The notes below the pieces were generated by a model that saw only the letters and a program-made list of their open reading frames with translations, was not told the DNA's origin and ran no database searches. Below are positions 49,601-62,302 of a stretch of DNA of 64,000 nucleotides, piece after piece. The DNA comes from Ptychodera flava (taxonomy: Eukaryota > Hemichordata > Enteropneusta > Ptychoderidae). The DNA lies in assembly GCF_041260155.1 (NCBI RefSeq), contig NC_091942.1:6882001-6946000 (forward strand), read 5' to 3'. Both the position numbers and the translations under genes were made by a program. Numbering within the stretch: the stretch's first letter is position 1; every line of letters begins with the position of its first letter.

Positions 49601-51162
49601 ATTTGGGTGACTGCGAGTTAATGTGTCTCGGGAAAAGGTGCTAAAACCCCTCAGGTTTCATGAAGGGGTCAATGACTGGAACGATGCCATGGCAAAGGAT
49701 TGACTGACAGGAAAAATTCAGTCCGGCGCTGTGGACTCAGTGTTCAAAACACATCACTAAATTTCGGATTTTCATTCGATTTTAATGAAAGGTGTATTCA
49801 AACAAAACTTTAATATATTGAACATTTCGATGTTTCAATATTCATTTATAGTAAAAATATTATGGCGTTTGATAATTACGACTTGTAAAAATGATTCTCT
49901 ATGCCTGGAGTCATCGTCGATTCCCGCTCAGACGACTGCCACATACGAGACACAACGGAAACATGTTGTGATTCAGAAAGCGCCCTCTAACGGGCAAAAC
50001 GTGGACAACCACCTGTTGATCAAACCAAAAATGACACGGACGGTATTGCTATTGTAACAAACTGACTTTGGCATTGGCATTACAGCGGGAAATAATTATC
50101 GGTTAAACAACAGAGAAATACAAGGAATAATACAACTTTCTTGTGTTACTGCATTTAGCCGCCGTTTAAAATTCGTCGACACAGATAAATAGTTTTGACT
50201 GGAAATAGGCTAATTGTAAATTGATTGATTTGATTCGGAGTTTCAACGGCTCGACGATCAGTGTAGAAGAGGGTTTCAAAGCGAGCGGCACGTATCGTAA
50301 TATCTAGAAGTTATCATGCAGTTTTTTTTTCGAAAATGCTTGACTAGTTTTAAACGGAATGATCGATGAATCATGTCGATAGGGTAATTTTTGAGAGCAC
50401 CGAAGTTAAATATTCACTCATTGATAGAATTGCAGTCGAGGAGATTGTTTGACAGATCAATACGTGAGTCGTGTTTAGTGCAGAAATAATTGGACAGAGA
50501 AGCGTCTCGATGCTAATTTTATCGCAAGAATGATATTGTGTCAAGAAATACGAAAGTTCAGGCCAGTTAATGCTTCAACAGAGATCGGCAACGAAAGATC
50601 ATTGCTCACGCCAAGCGTTTCCCGCGTTCTGCATTATGTAATAAAGTGTATATCATCATCTTCATGGATTGAATTCTCTACAAGGGATATATATCACAAT
50701 TGTTGTTTGATTCATAGAAAAAATATAGACTAAGTGATGCCCCTCGGATTTGCTATGCCTTCAAGAAAACTACTAGTATCAGCGATGCTCTAGAGATATG
50801 AAGAACTCCAGCCCGGAATGATTAGATCACGTGCCATCCCCATGAACAGCTTTGATTGCTCGACGTTTCGGCATATAATGACGTAATGTTTCGTATGACT
50901 TCTTGTCTCTCTACATCAACATTCCTTGAGATTTTGGGCTGGTCATTTTAAAACGCATTTCTAAAGAAAAAAACGGGAACAGCAGATAAAATTATCATCC
51001 GAATTCTGCGTCATGTCAAAATACAGGTCAGGTCAACTAAAATTACAGGATCTATCCCCTTGATGCTGAAACGGCTGAAGAATTATTATTTCATATTTGG
51101 TGACCTTGTTTTGAATTTTTCATAACGCTAAGCTTCTGTCTGATCGTTTCGGCCATTTACGT
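46601..51162. other. Long non-coding stretch
   Basis: No supported gene, RNA or repeat. There is a CTCF-like motif (reverse orientation) at about 49979-49988. Confidence 0.4.
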
Positions 51163-51163
51163 G

Positions 51164-51224
<61 letters not shown>

Positions 51225-51231
51225 TATAGAT

Positions 51232-51308
<77 letters not shown>

Positions 51309-51320
51309 ATATATATATAT
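51163..51320. repeat. (AT)n microsatellite
   Basis: About 158 bp of AT dinucleotides with a few interruptions. Frames through it (YIYIYI) are artefacts. Confidence 0.98.
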
Positions 51321-52637
51321 GACGTCAGAATGAGAGAGATCAAAAACTGAAATTGTGATTTACCTGTAGCAAGCGGAGATTAATATCGCTGTTAAGGATG
51401 ATACTCGTCATAAAATCCACTTAGGACCTCCCCGAGGCTTTTTCAAGTACTTTCCGGAACGAATGTAACCAACGTAGCGGTGATTTATTTAGTCTGCAGC
51501 CCGTCATTCGTGACCAAGCGCTATTTAATTTCACCAATGTATGCAGATCTGTCCAGTCACAAATGAATTACAAATAATGGCATTTTAAAGCTTTTAATGG
51601 GATCTGAAGTAAGTACTAGAAGATTAGGATAAAACAATTATTTTAACACCAATGGCAATAAATCATTGTTGTATTTATACAGTATAACAAGAGTGATCAT
51701 GGAACATGAATGGGGAGTGTTTCAACGGGTAACTTGTCTTCCCCCCCTCCACTGTCTGTAGCTTGAACACGGTCAGGTCATAACGACACTATAGAGGGCG
51801 TTGTGCATGATTGAAGGCAAATGATGATGTCGCGAGCCCTTTTTTATCGTGATCCACCTTTTTGGAAGTTTTAAGACGGTTTTGTGTTGAATGAATGGAA
51901 CTATCAATTATATTTTAATTAGGAAACTCAAGGAAAAATGACCATCAGGGCACAGTTGGAGGGGAGACTATGGTTAGTGTTAGCCAATATTATCCATTTA
52001 AGCACGACTGTATCGTGTTCGACAAACAGACAATGGAGCGTGAGGCGATCTGCCCACATGCGTACATGTATTTAATTCTAAGGTTATTTCCGTCCTAAAC
52101 TCATATAGAAGCATCACTTTCTCCATGCCGAATCAACAAGGTGAGAACTTGTTTAGCGCCCCCGCCTCTAACATCCATTCAGATCATTTGGCCACATAAT
52201 TTCATAGGTGAAAAATTTTCTACTTAAAAGTATGAGTGCACTATTGGATTGTTAGGGTTGAGGTAGTAAAATACTGGACAGCCTGGGTGAGGATAGAATT
52301 TTCCCCTTTTCAGCCTTTCTAACTTAGCGAATATTCATTCACACGACTGCATGGAAAGTGAACCAAAAATATGTGGGATTTTTGATGGAAATATATAATG
52401 CTCTTTCTGCTTGTAAAGCTATGTTAAAATCTCATAGAGTTGTATTCTAATAAATTCTGCCTTGAAAAGAAAGTTTGCAAGCCTTAGCCATTAGTCTCAT
52501 CAACGCCTTCAAGACTTCGCAGTGGTGAGCAGAAACGGGGCAGCCCGCAGCATATTGCCTCAATGTGTGGCATTGTCGACGTTGAGGGCGTATATACACG
52601 ACTTAAACAACATTTCAAGCGTTTAGAATCGATCTTT
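51321..52637. other. Non-coding stretch downstream of RPL3
   Basis: Nothing supported except a TAGAGGGCG motif at about 51792-51800. Confidence 0.4.
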
Positions 52638-52643
52638 TTTATT
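52638..52643 (-). terminator. Poly(A) signal of RPL3 copy A
   Basis: AATAAA on the minus strand, about 70 nt after the stop codon. The short 3' UTR is typical of ribosomal protein genes. Confidence 0.8.
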
Positions 52644-52711
52644 CGACGTAAAGTACCTCACAGTTACATACAATGAAAATGTTAGTTTTCATACACTGTG
52701 ATCGCAGTCGT

Positions 52712-53066
52712 TTATCTCCTGGCGTCTTTTTCGGCCTTTAGGATATCCTTCTTCAGTGGCCCCTGTTTTAAAGAAAAATAATATCGTCAGTCTCTCAACT
52801 GTATACTGCTAGACATAGCATTGTCATGCGTTATACTCTCGACAGTCCCTCTCGTGCCTACTTTGCCTAAAATACCGACGTAGCCAGTGTCGTTGAATAG
52901 GTAAGAATTATGCCTTTCACAACAGCCGAGTGCCGAATGCTCGAGGGTGATTTGCGAGCAACTAACGTTTGAGCTGCACTTAACTGGCAAAGGCCATAAC
53001 GGCACAAGCGGCTATCGAAGGGGTTTAAATGGATGAACATCTCCCCATGACCCTTGACTTTTGTCA

Positions 53067-53101
<35 letters not shown>

Positions 53102-56100
53102 ACAACAGACAGTACTACATTGTCATTTTCTATATTAATGCATGATAAGCTGTGTTCTGAAAAACAAAAACTCTCACAAAACTCAAGATTTTGAGATTTC
53201 TTTTTAACGCAGGAAAAACAGATGAGTAAAATCTGCAGTAGTGATTTACATATGCTCATTAATATGTATGCTGTAATAGGTTTATAGGGTCTTCAAGACA
53301 AAAGATATAAAAGTCGGTGACACGGTGACGCACTTTGCTACATTCTAGTTTTGAATAAGCCGGGTGATACGGTTTTACTTATGTGTGTGATAAAAAAAAT
53401 TATCAATGACATCTCATATATATTTGAGTTACCATGAATTTCTGTTTCTCCTCCGGTGTCTGGAAGCGACCATGGCCAAACTTGGACGAAGTGTCGATGA
53501 ACTTTAAGTTGATCTTTTCAGTGGCCCTACGTGACGTCTGTACAAGCAGGGACTGTGCAGTTGCATCGAAAATACAGAAAAATAACCATGACACCATACA
53601 GCAGTTGTTCAATATCAGGGGGTTATAGAAGGATGACGAAGTCAAACCGAAAATACCAGCATATCATCATTGCACAAAAAGGGTACACTTGCAACATCAA
53701 TAAAAAGTGTCAGTTATCTGACAGTGGGTTAGGCGTTGAAAAAAATATTGTGCGTTTCCGTTAACAAGGCATCAAGGAATAGCCTAGGGTAGTTCGGTCG
53801 GGAATATTTTTATTTTTTTTATTTTAGTGTGAATGGATTCCATTCAAAAACAGCAAATTTGGCAAAATCGTGCGTGAATTTTTAAAAGCGTAAAATGTAT
53901 AGGTCGGTGGATTTTAAGTAGTTCGGGTTACAGAAACACGTGACATATTTTTATTCAGCCAAATGAAGGCTATTGCGCGAATATTTCTTCATATGGTTCT
54001 TACCTTGCGCAAAGTGAGTACACGTTTCTTCGGACCCACTACACATCCCTTGAGCATCAGGAAGTCGTTCTTAACCAAACCATAATGTGGAAACCCTCCC
54101 TGAAAGAGTATTGCATCAGGATAAGTTCCATTTAACGCAGACAATACGTTAAAATCAGGTTTTTAGATTCATTTGCGTTACTTAGTTTACCACCTTTACT
54201 CAAAATCACTTTCATTTAATACCACCACGTTGGCTGTTAAAAACTAAGCATTCGGCTATTACTGTCGATTTTTAGCTTTTATGGGATCGAATTCAACATG
54301 AAATGTGTTTCGTTGATTCTTTTTGGTCCTCAAGTTTCAAGCAAAATTTGACAGTATGTTTGCACATTGTTACATACCATTGGGTTGATCGATTTCTCCG
54401 TGTGATCGAATTCGGTGTAAGCGTTACTGATGACGAGCTTTCCATCCTTGGTGTGGTATCCTTTACCTACACGGTAAATCTTCTTGTTGATTTCTGTACG
54501 GTGATGGTACCCCTTCTGACCAGCACGGGCAACTCCGTAGCCGACACGGGCTGGATGCCAGGCACCGATACAGGCAACTTTACGTAGACCCTTGTGGGTC
54601 TTACGAGGAAGTTTCTTGGTGCCCCAACGGGAGGTCACCCCTGAAGGATGAAAAAAACAGGTTTCAGATCTTTCAGAAGTGCAATCAAGGTTAATAACCG
54701 AAAAGTTTATTCAACAATTGTGACGTGAATCTCATTAAAACGAAGTTCCGAAATAACGTCTTAAAGCTTAGTCATTGCTCTGAAAATAATTGCAATCCCT
54801 CTTCAAGGTAACGCATGGTTCTCAACATCCGGGAAATCAGAAATTTGCCTCACCTTTGAACCCTTTGCCCTTGGTGACACCAATGACATCAATCATTTCG
54901 TCTTGGACAAATACTTGGTCAACAGGGATTTGGGACTCTAACTTCTCACGTGCCCAGTCCACTTTCTCAGCAATACTGCCACCATTCACTTGGATTTCAA
55001 CAATGTGTGCCTTCTTCTGGCGCTGGTTCATCAACCGCATCTATAAAAAATTAAAGACAAAAGAGTCAAAGATGCTATGAAAATGGGAATGTTGCAACAG
55101 TTTGCGACTGATGACGAAACCGAGGTGTTCACCTTGACATTGTACTGATAGATGCACTTTCTCAACACTGAAATGTAATAAATTCAGAAAAACGCTTTCG
55201 AATTAGTTTTGTTCGAATAAAACAAATGAATAAATATATGCCCTTTCGAGAGTAAACCGACCTACCTAATAAATTCGAGTTGCAGGCTCTAAAATGTTTC
55301 CAGCATTTTCAAAAACAACGCAAAATGAAACGTGAAAGATATACACAACAAAAGTCGCCGACTGGTCTACCCATATGCATGTCTCTGCAGCATGTTACAT
55401 GAAACACTCATTACATTTATTATCTTGACCTACTGGACGTCTGTATGAAGAGGTCATCCAACATGATAGCGTATTTAGTTTCGTGTTTTACATTCAGGCG
55501 TCATTACCCAGACATTAGATAGAATACCGACAGCAAGCAAACATTTGACATCACTTGTCTCTCTTATACACTAATGATTGCAATATTGGAACGAATGCTT
55601 CTGACCTAAACGCGACACACTAAGAATTCTGTGACCGGTAGCTCGTCCATCTTTAGGACAGTGTGAAAGCCGGGACATGCTGTGCTCTCAAAGCTCCACA
55701 CTTGTAAATGTTCACTTTTTCAAATGTTAAGTATGACAAATAACCGCAGCTTAAATCGTAAATTTCAACAACTTGAGATGTTTTTGTTATTAACTGACTG
55801 AGTTACTGGCTGTAGCCTGGTATCCACTTCTGACCTACGCTGAATGAAATCTTGGCATGTTTTATGACACCTTTTGTGACCAACAATCGACAAAAATGGG
55901 CTTCGCTTCTCGAAGAGTAAACAACTCAAGAGTAGAAGGGTTTGTATACAGGCCAAATCACACGTACTACGCTCAACCAAACGATAAATATCCCTCGATC
56001 TCGAAACGATATAGAACAGAGTTCAGTATACTCAACAGACCGGTCTGCAGATCTGAGCAATTCACAAATTTCTGCTCTCCCAATTTCAGTTTTGTATGTT

Positions 56101-59100
56101 CGACGCACAAGACGCATTTGATTGCTAAAGAAGTCGATAAATGAGCAACCCGCAAAGTGATAATAAATCCAGTGATAAAAATTACCCTCGAGTTGTATTT
56201 GTCGGGATTGTTAAGCCATAGACAGTGGAAGGATCTTCCGCAGATGGCGGAGCGGAAAAACATTCCACTGTCTATAATGGAATCTTTCCATATCTTTGTA
56301 ACAAACTAATACGACAGCTAAGCCATTTTGCGTCAGCCACGCCAAAAAATCACGACATTCAGTGACGTCATACCTGAGTGTGTGCGATTACTCTGATTGA
56401 GGAACAATACTTCTTCATAGCTTTGAGATCTTTCTCAATGACTGCTTTGCCAGCATCGTCAGACCACTTCTTGGAAGCCTTGGTGAATGCCTTCTTCTTA
56501 GCACGGTACCTGTGTTGGGGATAAATGATAAAACCACGCTGGGCCTCGTCAGGAAATCAGAGAGGAGGCCCGGAACTGATAGCAAACTTCAGGTTAGTCG
56601 CATGTAATCACACGGAACACGATTGGAACTAATTTGGGACAATTGGATTTTCATATTTTGCAAATTTCTCATAAGTGTTAGGTGCCATACGACTTAATGG
56701 TGCAATATCGCAAATTACTCATAAAAAATGTGTAATATAAAAAGAAAAGCAGATGAGATAATATTTGTAGATTAAATAGACATCACTTCACCATCCAATT
56801 ATTCCAAATTAGTTCCAATCGTGTTATGGAAGTATTATGTAGACACCCAATCTCTAGATCTGTTGATGAAATATTTCCTTGCCAATAGACAAATAGCACA
56901 AATATTAACAGCTTTCAGGTTGTTTTTATTGACAACGATCTAAGAGTTGACCATTTATACAAGAAGGGGCTTTACTTCTGTAGGAGTTCGCCAATTCAGA
57001 AAATTATCTGTAGACCTTTAGTTTTATGTTTGAACATATTTGTATCTTTTTCATGCAGTGACTCGACAATTTCTTGAAAATGCAAACATGATATAAGTGT
57101 GCAATTTTTACATCAGACGAGATGTAAGAATAACAAAACATGTACATGGTTAATTTTGAATGTGTGCCTTGTACGCCAATATTGTATGTTTTAGTACTTT
57201 AAAAACATTTCAAGTAAGCTATAATATTTTGTAGAAAATAATGAAACCTGTTTCAGATCAAGGAAAGGCTATTTATTGATTAAGCTTTTTTTATTTTCGG
57301 AAATGTTCACGCATTTTCGGTACATCGTTGCCGACGAACTTCTTGCTGAACATTAATTCTTAACGTCACTACGACCATTTGAAGTAAATGCTATGATATT
57401 CTGATATCAGCACAATCGAGACAGTCAACATCGATCATTATCGAATCACCACGATTTCAGTAATAGTTAAGCCAACATGGAGAGACCTCTGTGTCAGAAA
57501 AACATTGCCAAAATTATGATTGATCGATTGAACTTTGCATTTCACGACAACAAACCACGAAAGAAGTCTCACCAATTTTTATAAAATCGCCGTCTGCACG
57601 ATTCATCGAGATGCTCAGCCCATACAGTCTTCAGAGTTCGTTGACCCCTGGGAGTATCGATGTATCCCACAATTCCGACGACTATCAACGGTGGAGTTTC
57701 GACGATCGTCACCGCTTCGACAGTCTCTTTTTTGTTCATCTCTGAAATGTGTCGTTTATGCACAGTGATATCAATGTGTGGTGCATGATAACACCTAGGG
57801 TCACGAAGGGCCAAGAAAAATTGTGAGCTCAACATAATTTTGATGACATTATAAAGTTTACAAGTTTTGTAATCATATAATTTTAGCAGGGGTCACTTCC
57901 CATACATCTGACGCAACATTCTTAAACTTTAGTGAATTTTTCGATGAAAAGTGAGAACATCTCCTAGTCATCTCATCGATAAAGTTTTGACACGTAGTAT
58001 AATGGTAGTTACACGAGCCTTTTTCAACTTCCAACTTTATTGTTGGCAAACTGAATTGTTAGTCTGGAAAAGATTTCACAGGTCAAAAACACATTGCATG
58101 TGATAGCGCACGATGCATTGCGTTTGGACATAATTTCGAGGGTTATGCGTTAAAATTAACTTGTTTGTGGAACAAAAAAGAACGAAAATATTATCAAAAG
58201 TAACAGTAATTGTCTCTTTCAAATGCAATGTATAGACCACTGTAAGAATGAGTCTTGGGAGAAACGGAAGTTTACATGATAGAAAAGCAATAAATTTCTA
58301 CGTGCAGACTTTGAACAGTATTGCACAAAGCAGTGATATTGTAAGCGATAGAATAACAAAGTGGGGCGTTTCATTGAGAAAAACAATTTTTTGATGAAAT
58401 CACGTGAAATGCTGCAGACATGTGTATCACGTGACAAACCGCCGACACGATTGGTTCTTTATAGCTATGTATGCACCGTGACTGCTTTGCCAGGTGATTG
58501 TTCCAAATCCTGTTACTGGTGAAGGTAATAGGTTCCAGAATTTCAACAGTTTTTCAAGATGATGAACCTTAACTTCATTAGACCATATGGAAGACCTGAT
58601 CTGTCGGCATCGTTTATTCCTTGCCAATCAGATGCGCTAAATAGGGCACACAGTCCATGTAGCCGACAATGAGATGCAAATGATATGCGGTCAAGGTCTC
58701 CTCAACTAACTTCAGCTGGTTCTTCACTTTCTACTATTTTTATATTATTTTTACAAAGGCACAGACTTATTCTACCTGCAACTTAAAACTGATAGTGATT
58801 TTGTAGCTCATTCTTTACTATTTTTCATAGTTTTTGGTAGCCGGTAACAGACACTTCGTGTTCGTGTCGGCTACATGGACGATCTGCCCTAAATAGTCAG
58901 GTGTTCATCCACGGATTGAAGGCATCCATGCAAAACATGACAAACGAACAGAAAATGAAAACTCACTGGAGCCTGGTCTGTCTAGGTCCCTGACGATGTG
59001 CGTCATCCCAGCCTTGTAGCCGATGAAAGCCGTCAGGTGGACGGGCTTCGATGGGTCATCCTTCGGGAAAGCCTTCAGCTTTCCCCGGTGTCTTTTGCAT

Positions 59101-59473
59101 CTCTTACGTGGAAGGAACCCCAGGGACCCGTGGCGGGGTGCAGAAAACTTACGATGACTCTGAAATATGGATGCATACTTTATTGCAGCGATCGGGACAT
59201 TTGTTTGTTGAAATACAAATTCGCGGCTATATAGATGGCGATATTCAAATTTGCTATTATGCACATGGCGTCACTGTTTACGCGTGATTTGGATAATCGA
59301 CTTAAATTATGCAATTTTAGTAAAATGTTCCGGCAATGCACCAAAATGGTGACAAATCGTAAGGAAGGATATCATTAGGAATCGGTCGATTTCAACGTCA
59401 TGGATGGATGACTGTATTTTAAGGTCGGATTTTGACGATTTTCGAAAGAATTCGTCGCAGGCGCACTCACCAT
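52712..59473 (-). CDS. RPL3: Ribosomal protein L3 (uL3), complete gene copy A, 9 coding exons
   Basis: A large-subunit ribosomal protein that reaches the peptidyl-transferase centre. Exons (minus strand, transcription order): 59471-59473 (ATG only), 58967-59159, 57573-57741, 56374-56509, 54854-55040, 54378-54640, 54004-54099, 53433-53552, 52712-52762. All introns are GT-AG, and the exons sum to 1218 nt, giving 405 aa (human RPL3 has 403). Landmarks: [19 protein letters not shown] at the N-terminus; [43 protein letters not shown] (229 end); [20 protein letters not shown], with His245 (the residue methylated in yeast and human uL3) and Trp257 (the tryptophan finger); KFGHGRFQT near 375. The first exon ending exactly after ATG matches the human gene layout as I know it. 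The tail [10 protein letters not shown] is unusual. Intron 3 holds a MITE and intron 4 a small hairpin. Intact splice sites argue against a pseudogene. Confidence 0.97.
53067..53102. repeat. (AAAT)n microsatellite in RPL3 intron 8
   Basis: About nine AAAT units within the last intron of RPL3 copy A. Confidence 0.95.
56216..56280. repeat. 65-nt hairpin in RPL3 intron 4
   Basis: CCATAGACAGTGGAA at the left pairs with TTCCACTGTCTATAATGG at the right (one 2-nt bulge). After a small internal loop, TTCCGC pairs with GCGGAA around a 10-nt loop. It folds on either strand. It could be a tiny MITE, a pre-miRNA-like stem or a chance palindrome. Confidence 0.75.
56616..56825. mobile_element. MITE of 4-bp-TSD family, copy 2 (RPL3 intron 3)
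   Basis: The 210-bp element starts AACACGATTGGAACTAATTT and ends with its reverse complement. Flanks are ACGG (56612-56615) and ATGG (56826-56829), a 4-bp duplication with one change. The interior matches copies at 30134 and 60268. Non-coding. Confidence 0.9.
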
Positions 59474-59496
59474 GTTTTCAAGGCAGTTGAAAAGGT
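59471..59496 (-). promoter_or_regulatory. 5' TOP-like start region of RPL3 copy A
   Basis: On the minus strand CCTTTTC (59489-59495) lies about 20 nt before the ATG. Ribosomal protein mRNAs typically begin with C plus a pyrimidine run (TOP motif), so transcription likely starts at about 59494-59495 with a very short leader. This is inference from the motif. Confidence 0.5.
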
Positions 59497-60267
59497 CATC
59501 ACGATGTTAGTTAAGCTGACTTGTGACCCCGTTGCCGCCGAGTTAAAGTAAAAGATGTTTATCATTGAAGAGACCTTTGGGTCGAATTTAAAAGTTACCT
59601 ATTACCGAAAACAATCCATCGTATGGCCATTGAAAATATTAAGAATTGTGTAATCTTCGCATTATATTGGACTACGAGACTAAATTATTTCGAAGGTTCG
59701 TATTGCTCATACGAAACGGCAAAATGTCAATAAAACACCGCGGAATGAAGAACTTACGATTGTAATGAGCACGATGATATAAGGTATTTCTGGGGTTGGT
59801 TCATGTTAACGGCACTTTAAGTACATGCGTTATCATTTACCCTTGTAGATAAAGGATGTGAATTTGTTCATCTGCGAATAAAAGCTGTTTAACTAACGCA
59901 TGCATTCATCGATCTACAACGCATACCGTATATGTACAAAGGCGGGCTATGTCAGCAGCACGTAGTGTGCTGATCGGTTCAGCAGATTCACAAACAACAA
60001 CATTGTAAGCCGTGGCTACAGTTGGCGGGAGGGGTAGTCTTCAATGTTTTCAGTTGTCTGTGTGTTTGTTCCCGAAATGCACAGGTAGTGTATGACAATA
60101 TCGCTGAAACGTGACGATGTGTCTGCTTGAAATTTGAAATAAAGCAATAAATAAAAGGAAAGCCAGAACAGTACACACACTCTACCCGAACTATCAATAT
60201 GCCAGGACAAATACATTTTAGTATAACTTTCTCAAGGAGTGCAAGCTTGGCCTCCTGGGCCACACAC
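59497..60267. other. Non-coding stretch upstream of RPL3 copy A
   Basis: Presumably contains the promoter of copy A. I see no further gene or repeat. Confidence 0.4.
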
Positions 60268-60478
60268 AACACGATTGGAACTAATTTGGGATAATTGGAT
60301 TTTCATATTTTTCAAATTTCTCAAAAATGTTACGTGCCCTATAGTTAAATGATTGCGATATAAATTACTCACAAAAACAAGTGTGTAACTTAAAAAGAAA
60401 AGCAGATGAGCTTACATTTGCAGATTAAATACACATTACTTCACCATCCAATTATCCCAAATTAGTTCCAATCGTGTT
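60268..60478. mobile_element. MITE of 4-bp-TSD family, copy 3
   Basis: The 211-bp element has the same ends as copies 1 and 2 and a perfect 4-bp duplication ACAC (60264-60267, 60479-60482). It is the best uninterrupted example, with TTCACCATCCAATTATCCCA before the right end. Confidence 0.92.
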
Positions 60479-61364
60479 ACACTCAAATTTCAACTCACGA
60501 AAGCAACGCCTGATTCACTACCGACGGCAAGAAAATTGCCATGGCGTGAACTATCATTATATACACCCTTGCACTATGAGCCCTAATTAAGCTATTAGGC
60601 TATTCTTCCGCATCGCTGAAAGACGGCGACTTTCGACCGGTCTCACAACTTATTGAACCACATTGAAAGTGGGGTACGTTTTCCTGGGATACGATGGGAA
60701 AGTGGTTTCAAGTGAACCACCCGCGTAACCTGTCATGAAGGGACTTCGCTCATTGTTGATGTCAGGGTAGTAGAAATCAGGCGTTGTGAGAAATAGTCTA
60801 AACATGCAGCATTATTGTTTGAATATAAAACGCTTCATTAGTAAAAAACGGTGCCAAAACCTGTTCCGTCGATTGCACTGAGTTGAATCTTACGCGCAGG
60901 ATCTTATTCAAATGCAATGATCTTATCAGTCTGATTAAAATCAGATGAGAAATGGCGACTTGACCGTATGGTCATGTTTTAATTTATTCATAATTGCGAT
61001 GTGATCTAATAAACGAAGGGTAAAAATATACGACAGCACGAAATGTTTGACTGGGAGGTATGATAAGGGAGCACTGTTCTTACTACAGTCGACGTCACTG
61101 CCATCAGTAACATCGTTATCTTCGCCATTATACGATTGCAATTCAGCCGTCAAATGTACCGTTTTGTTTGTCTTTGGTTGCATTATAACGCACTAGTCTG
61201 TGCATCTGCTCCCCTTGCAATGATTTTGTGCCTCTTTTCTACATCTAATTCTTATACATTTCTTAAACACTCGAAGTCAAATTTTTCACACGGCAAAGAG
61301 GGCGCACTTGACACGTAAGGTTCCTCGCTGCAGGATGCGCCTCGGGGCCAGATATTCTGACTTT
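60479..61364. other. Non-coding stretch
   Basis: Nothing supported. Confidence 0.4.
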
Positions 61365-61634
61365 TAAACGTTTACAATTATATTATAGTCTGCCGTTTGT
61401 TGGAGGCTCATTTTGAAGCCCACGGAAAATACAGTTGCTGTCGGTTTATTTTCGTGAAAATCGAAAATTTACTTTTTCCGGCGACCATTTCGAATTTCAA
61501 ATACATGTGTCGGTAAACAGCACTGGGTATTTTGCTTCCCGGTGACCCCCGATTTTTATTCTCGTTCCGAAGGGGAATGATCTATTTTTTTCTTAGGGAA
61601 AGTTTGAGCAAAATTTTAAGTCTTTCAATTTCGA
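61365..61634 (+). repeat. Dispersed ~300 bp repeat, copy D
   Basis: Closest to copy B. Shared blocks include AAACGTTTACAA, GGAGGCTCATTTTGAAGCC, TTTTCGTGAAAATCGAAAAT, ATTTCGAATTTCAA, CCGGTGACCCCCGATTTTTA, GAAGGGGAATGAT and TTTTAAGTCTTTCAATTTCG. Confidence 0.8.
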
Positions 61635-62302
61635 TGTGCGTACTACATTAAACTGTACAGCCATTTCTCTTTTTTAAATCAGGTTTTGTACACGGTTCTT
61701 ACATTTACGTTGTCCATCCACTCTATTTTTCTCTATTCTGCACGTGAAAATCCTGAATTGTATTTTCCTTTCTGTCTGAATGAATGCTAGACTTATATTT
61801 TCTTTGTAGAGCAAGGTAGGATATGTCGATAAATTTTACAGCAAAAAAACTTTTTTCAAAAATTATTTTGAAATTATTCCAAACTCTGACAGCATAATTA
61901 TTGAAGCAGTGGAAGTACATTACACGATAACGACATGAAGATTTGTCTGTATCCTTCAGTGACAAAGATCTGCCGTGGTTCAACCGAAAGACATGGCGCC
62001 CTCAATGGTGTACAAGGAAAAACGGTCTATGGCCCTCACAACATTCCTCTCTTTAACCATGGAGGTAGTCTCTACTACCTCCATGCTTTAACATACAACC
62101 AGTTTAGTCGGACAACATTTGAAATTCGTGGGTTCTTGTCCAGCAAATTACTAGAGTTGATGAACAAAACAAACCTTGGTTGAAAGAACATACTTGTGTA
62201 AATTCTTTGGAACTGAAATGGGGGAAGTTGTGATGAGGGTAACTTCTTCCTCTGTGCATTTAGGTACTGGGATACACCGCATGCCAAACCAATGATCTCA
62301 TA
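61635..62302. other. Non-coding stretch
   Basis: Nothing supported. The 82-codon frame at 61935-62183 has no features. GGAGGTAG and CTACCTCC form a small hairpin near 62062-62081. Confidence 0.4.

Noticed and set aside
49643-49680. Small hairpin ACCCCT...AGGGGT
   Set aside because: A 6-bp stem is too short to stand out in this length of sequence.
51128-51343. Minus-strand frame reading YIYIYI
   Set aside because: Produced entirely by the AT microsatellite.
53616-53670. Possible C/D-box snoRNA in RPL3 intron 7 (ATGATGA and CTGA on the minus strand)
   Set aside because: No terminal stem brings the boxes together and I cannot name an rRNA target for the bases before the D box. Chance matches of these short boxes are common.
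58558-58600. Plus-strand C/D-like boxes (ATGATGA ... CTGA) in RPL3 intron 2
   Set aside because: They are on the strand opposite to RPL3, too close together and without a terminal stem.
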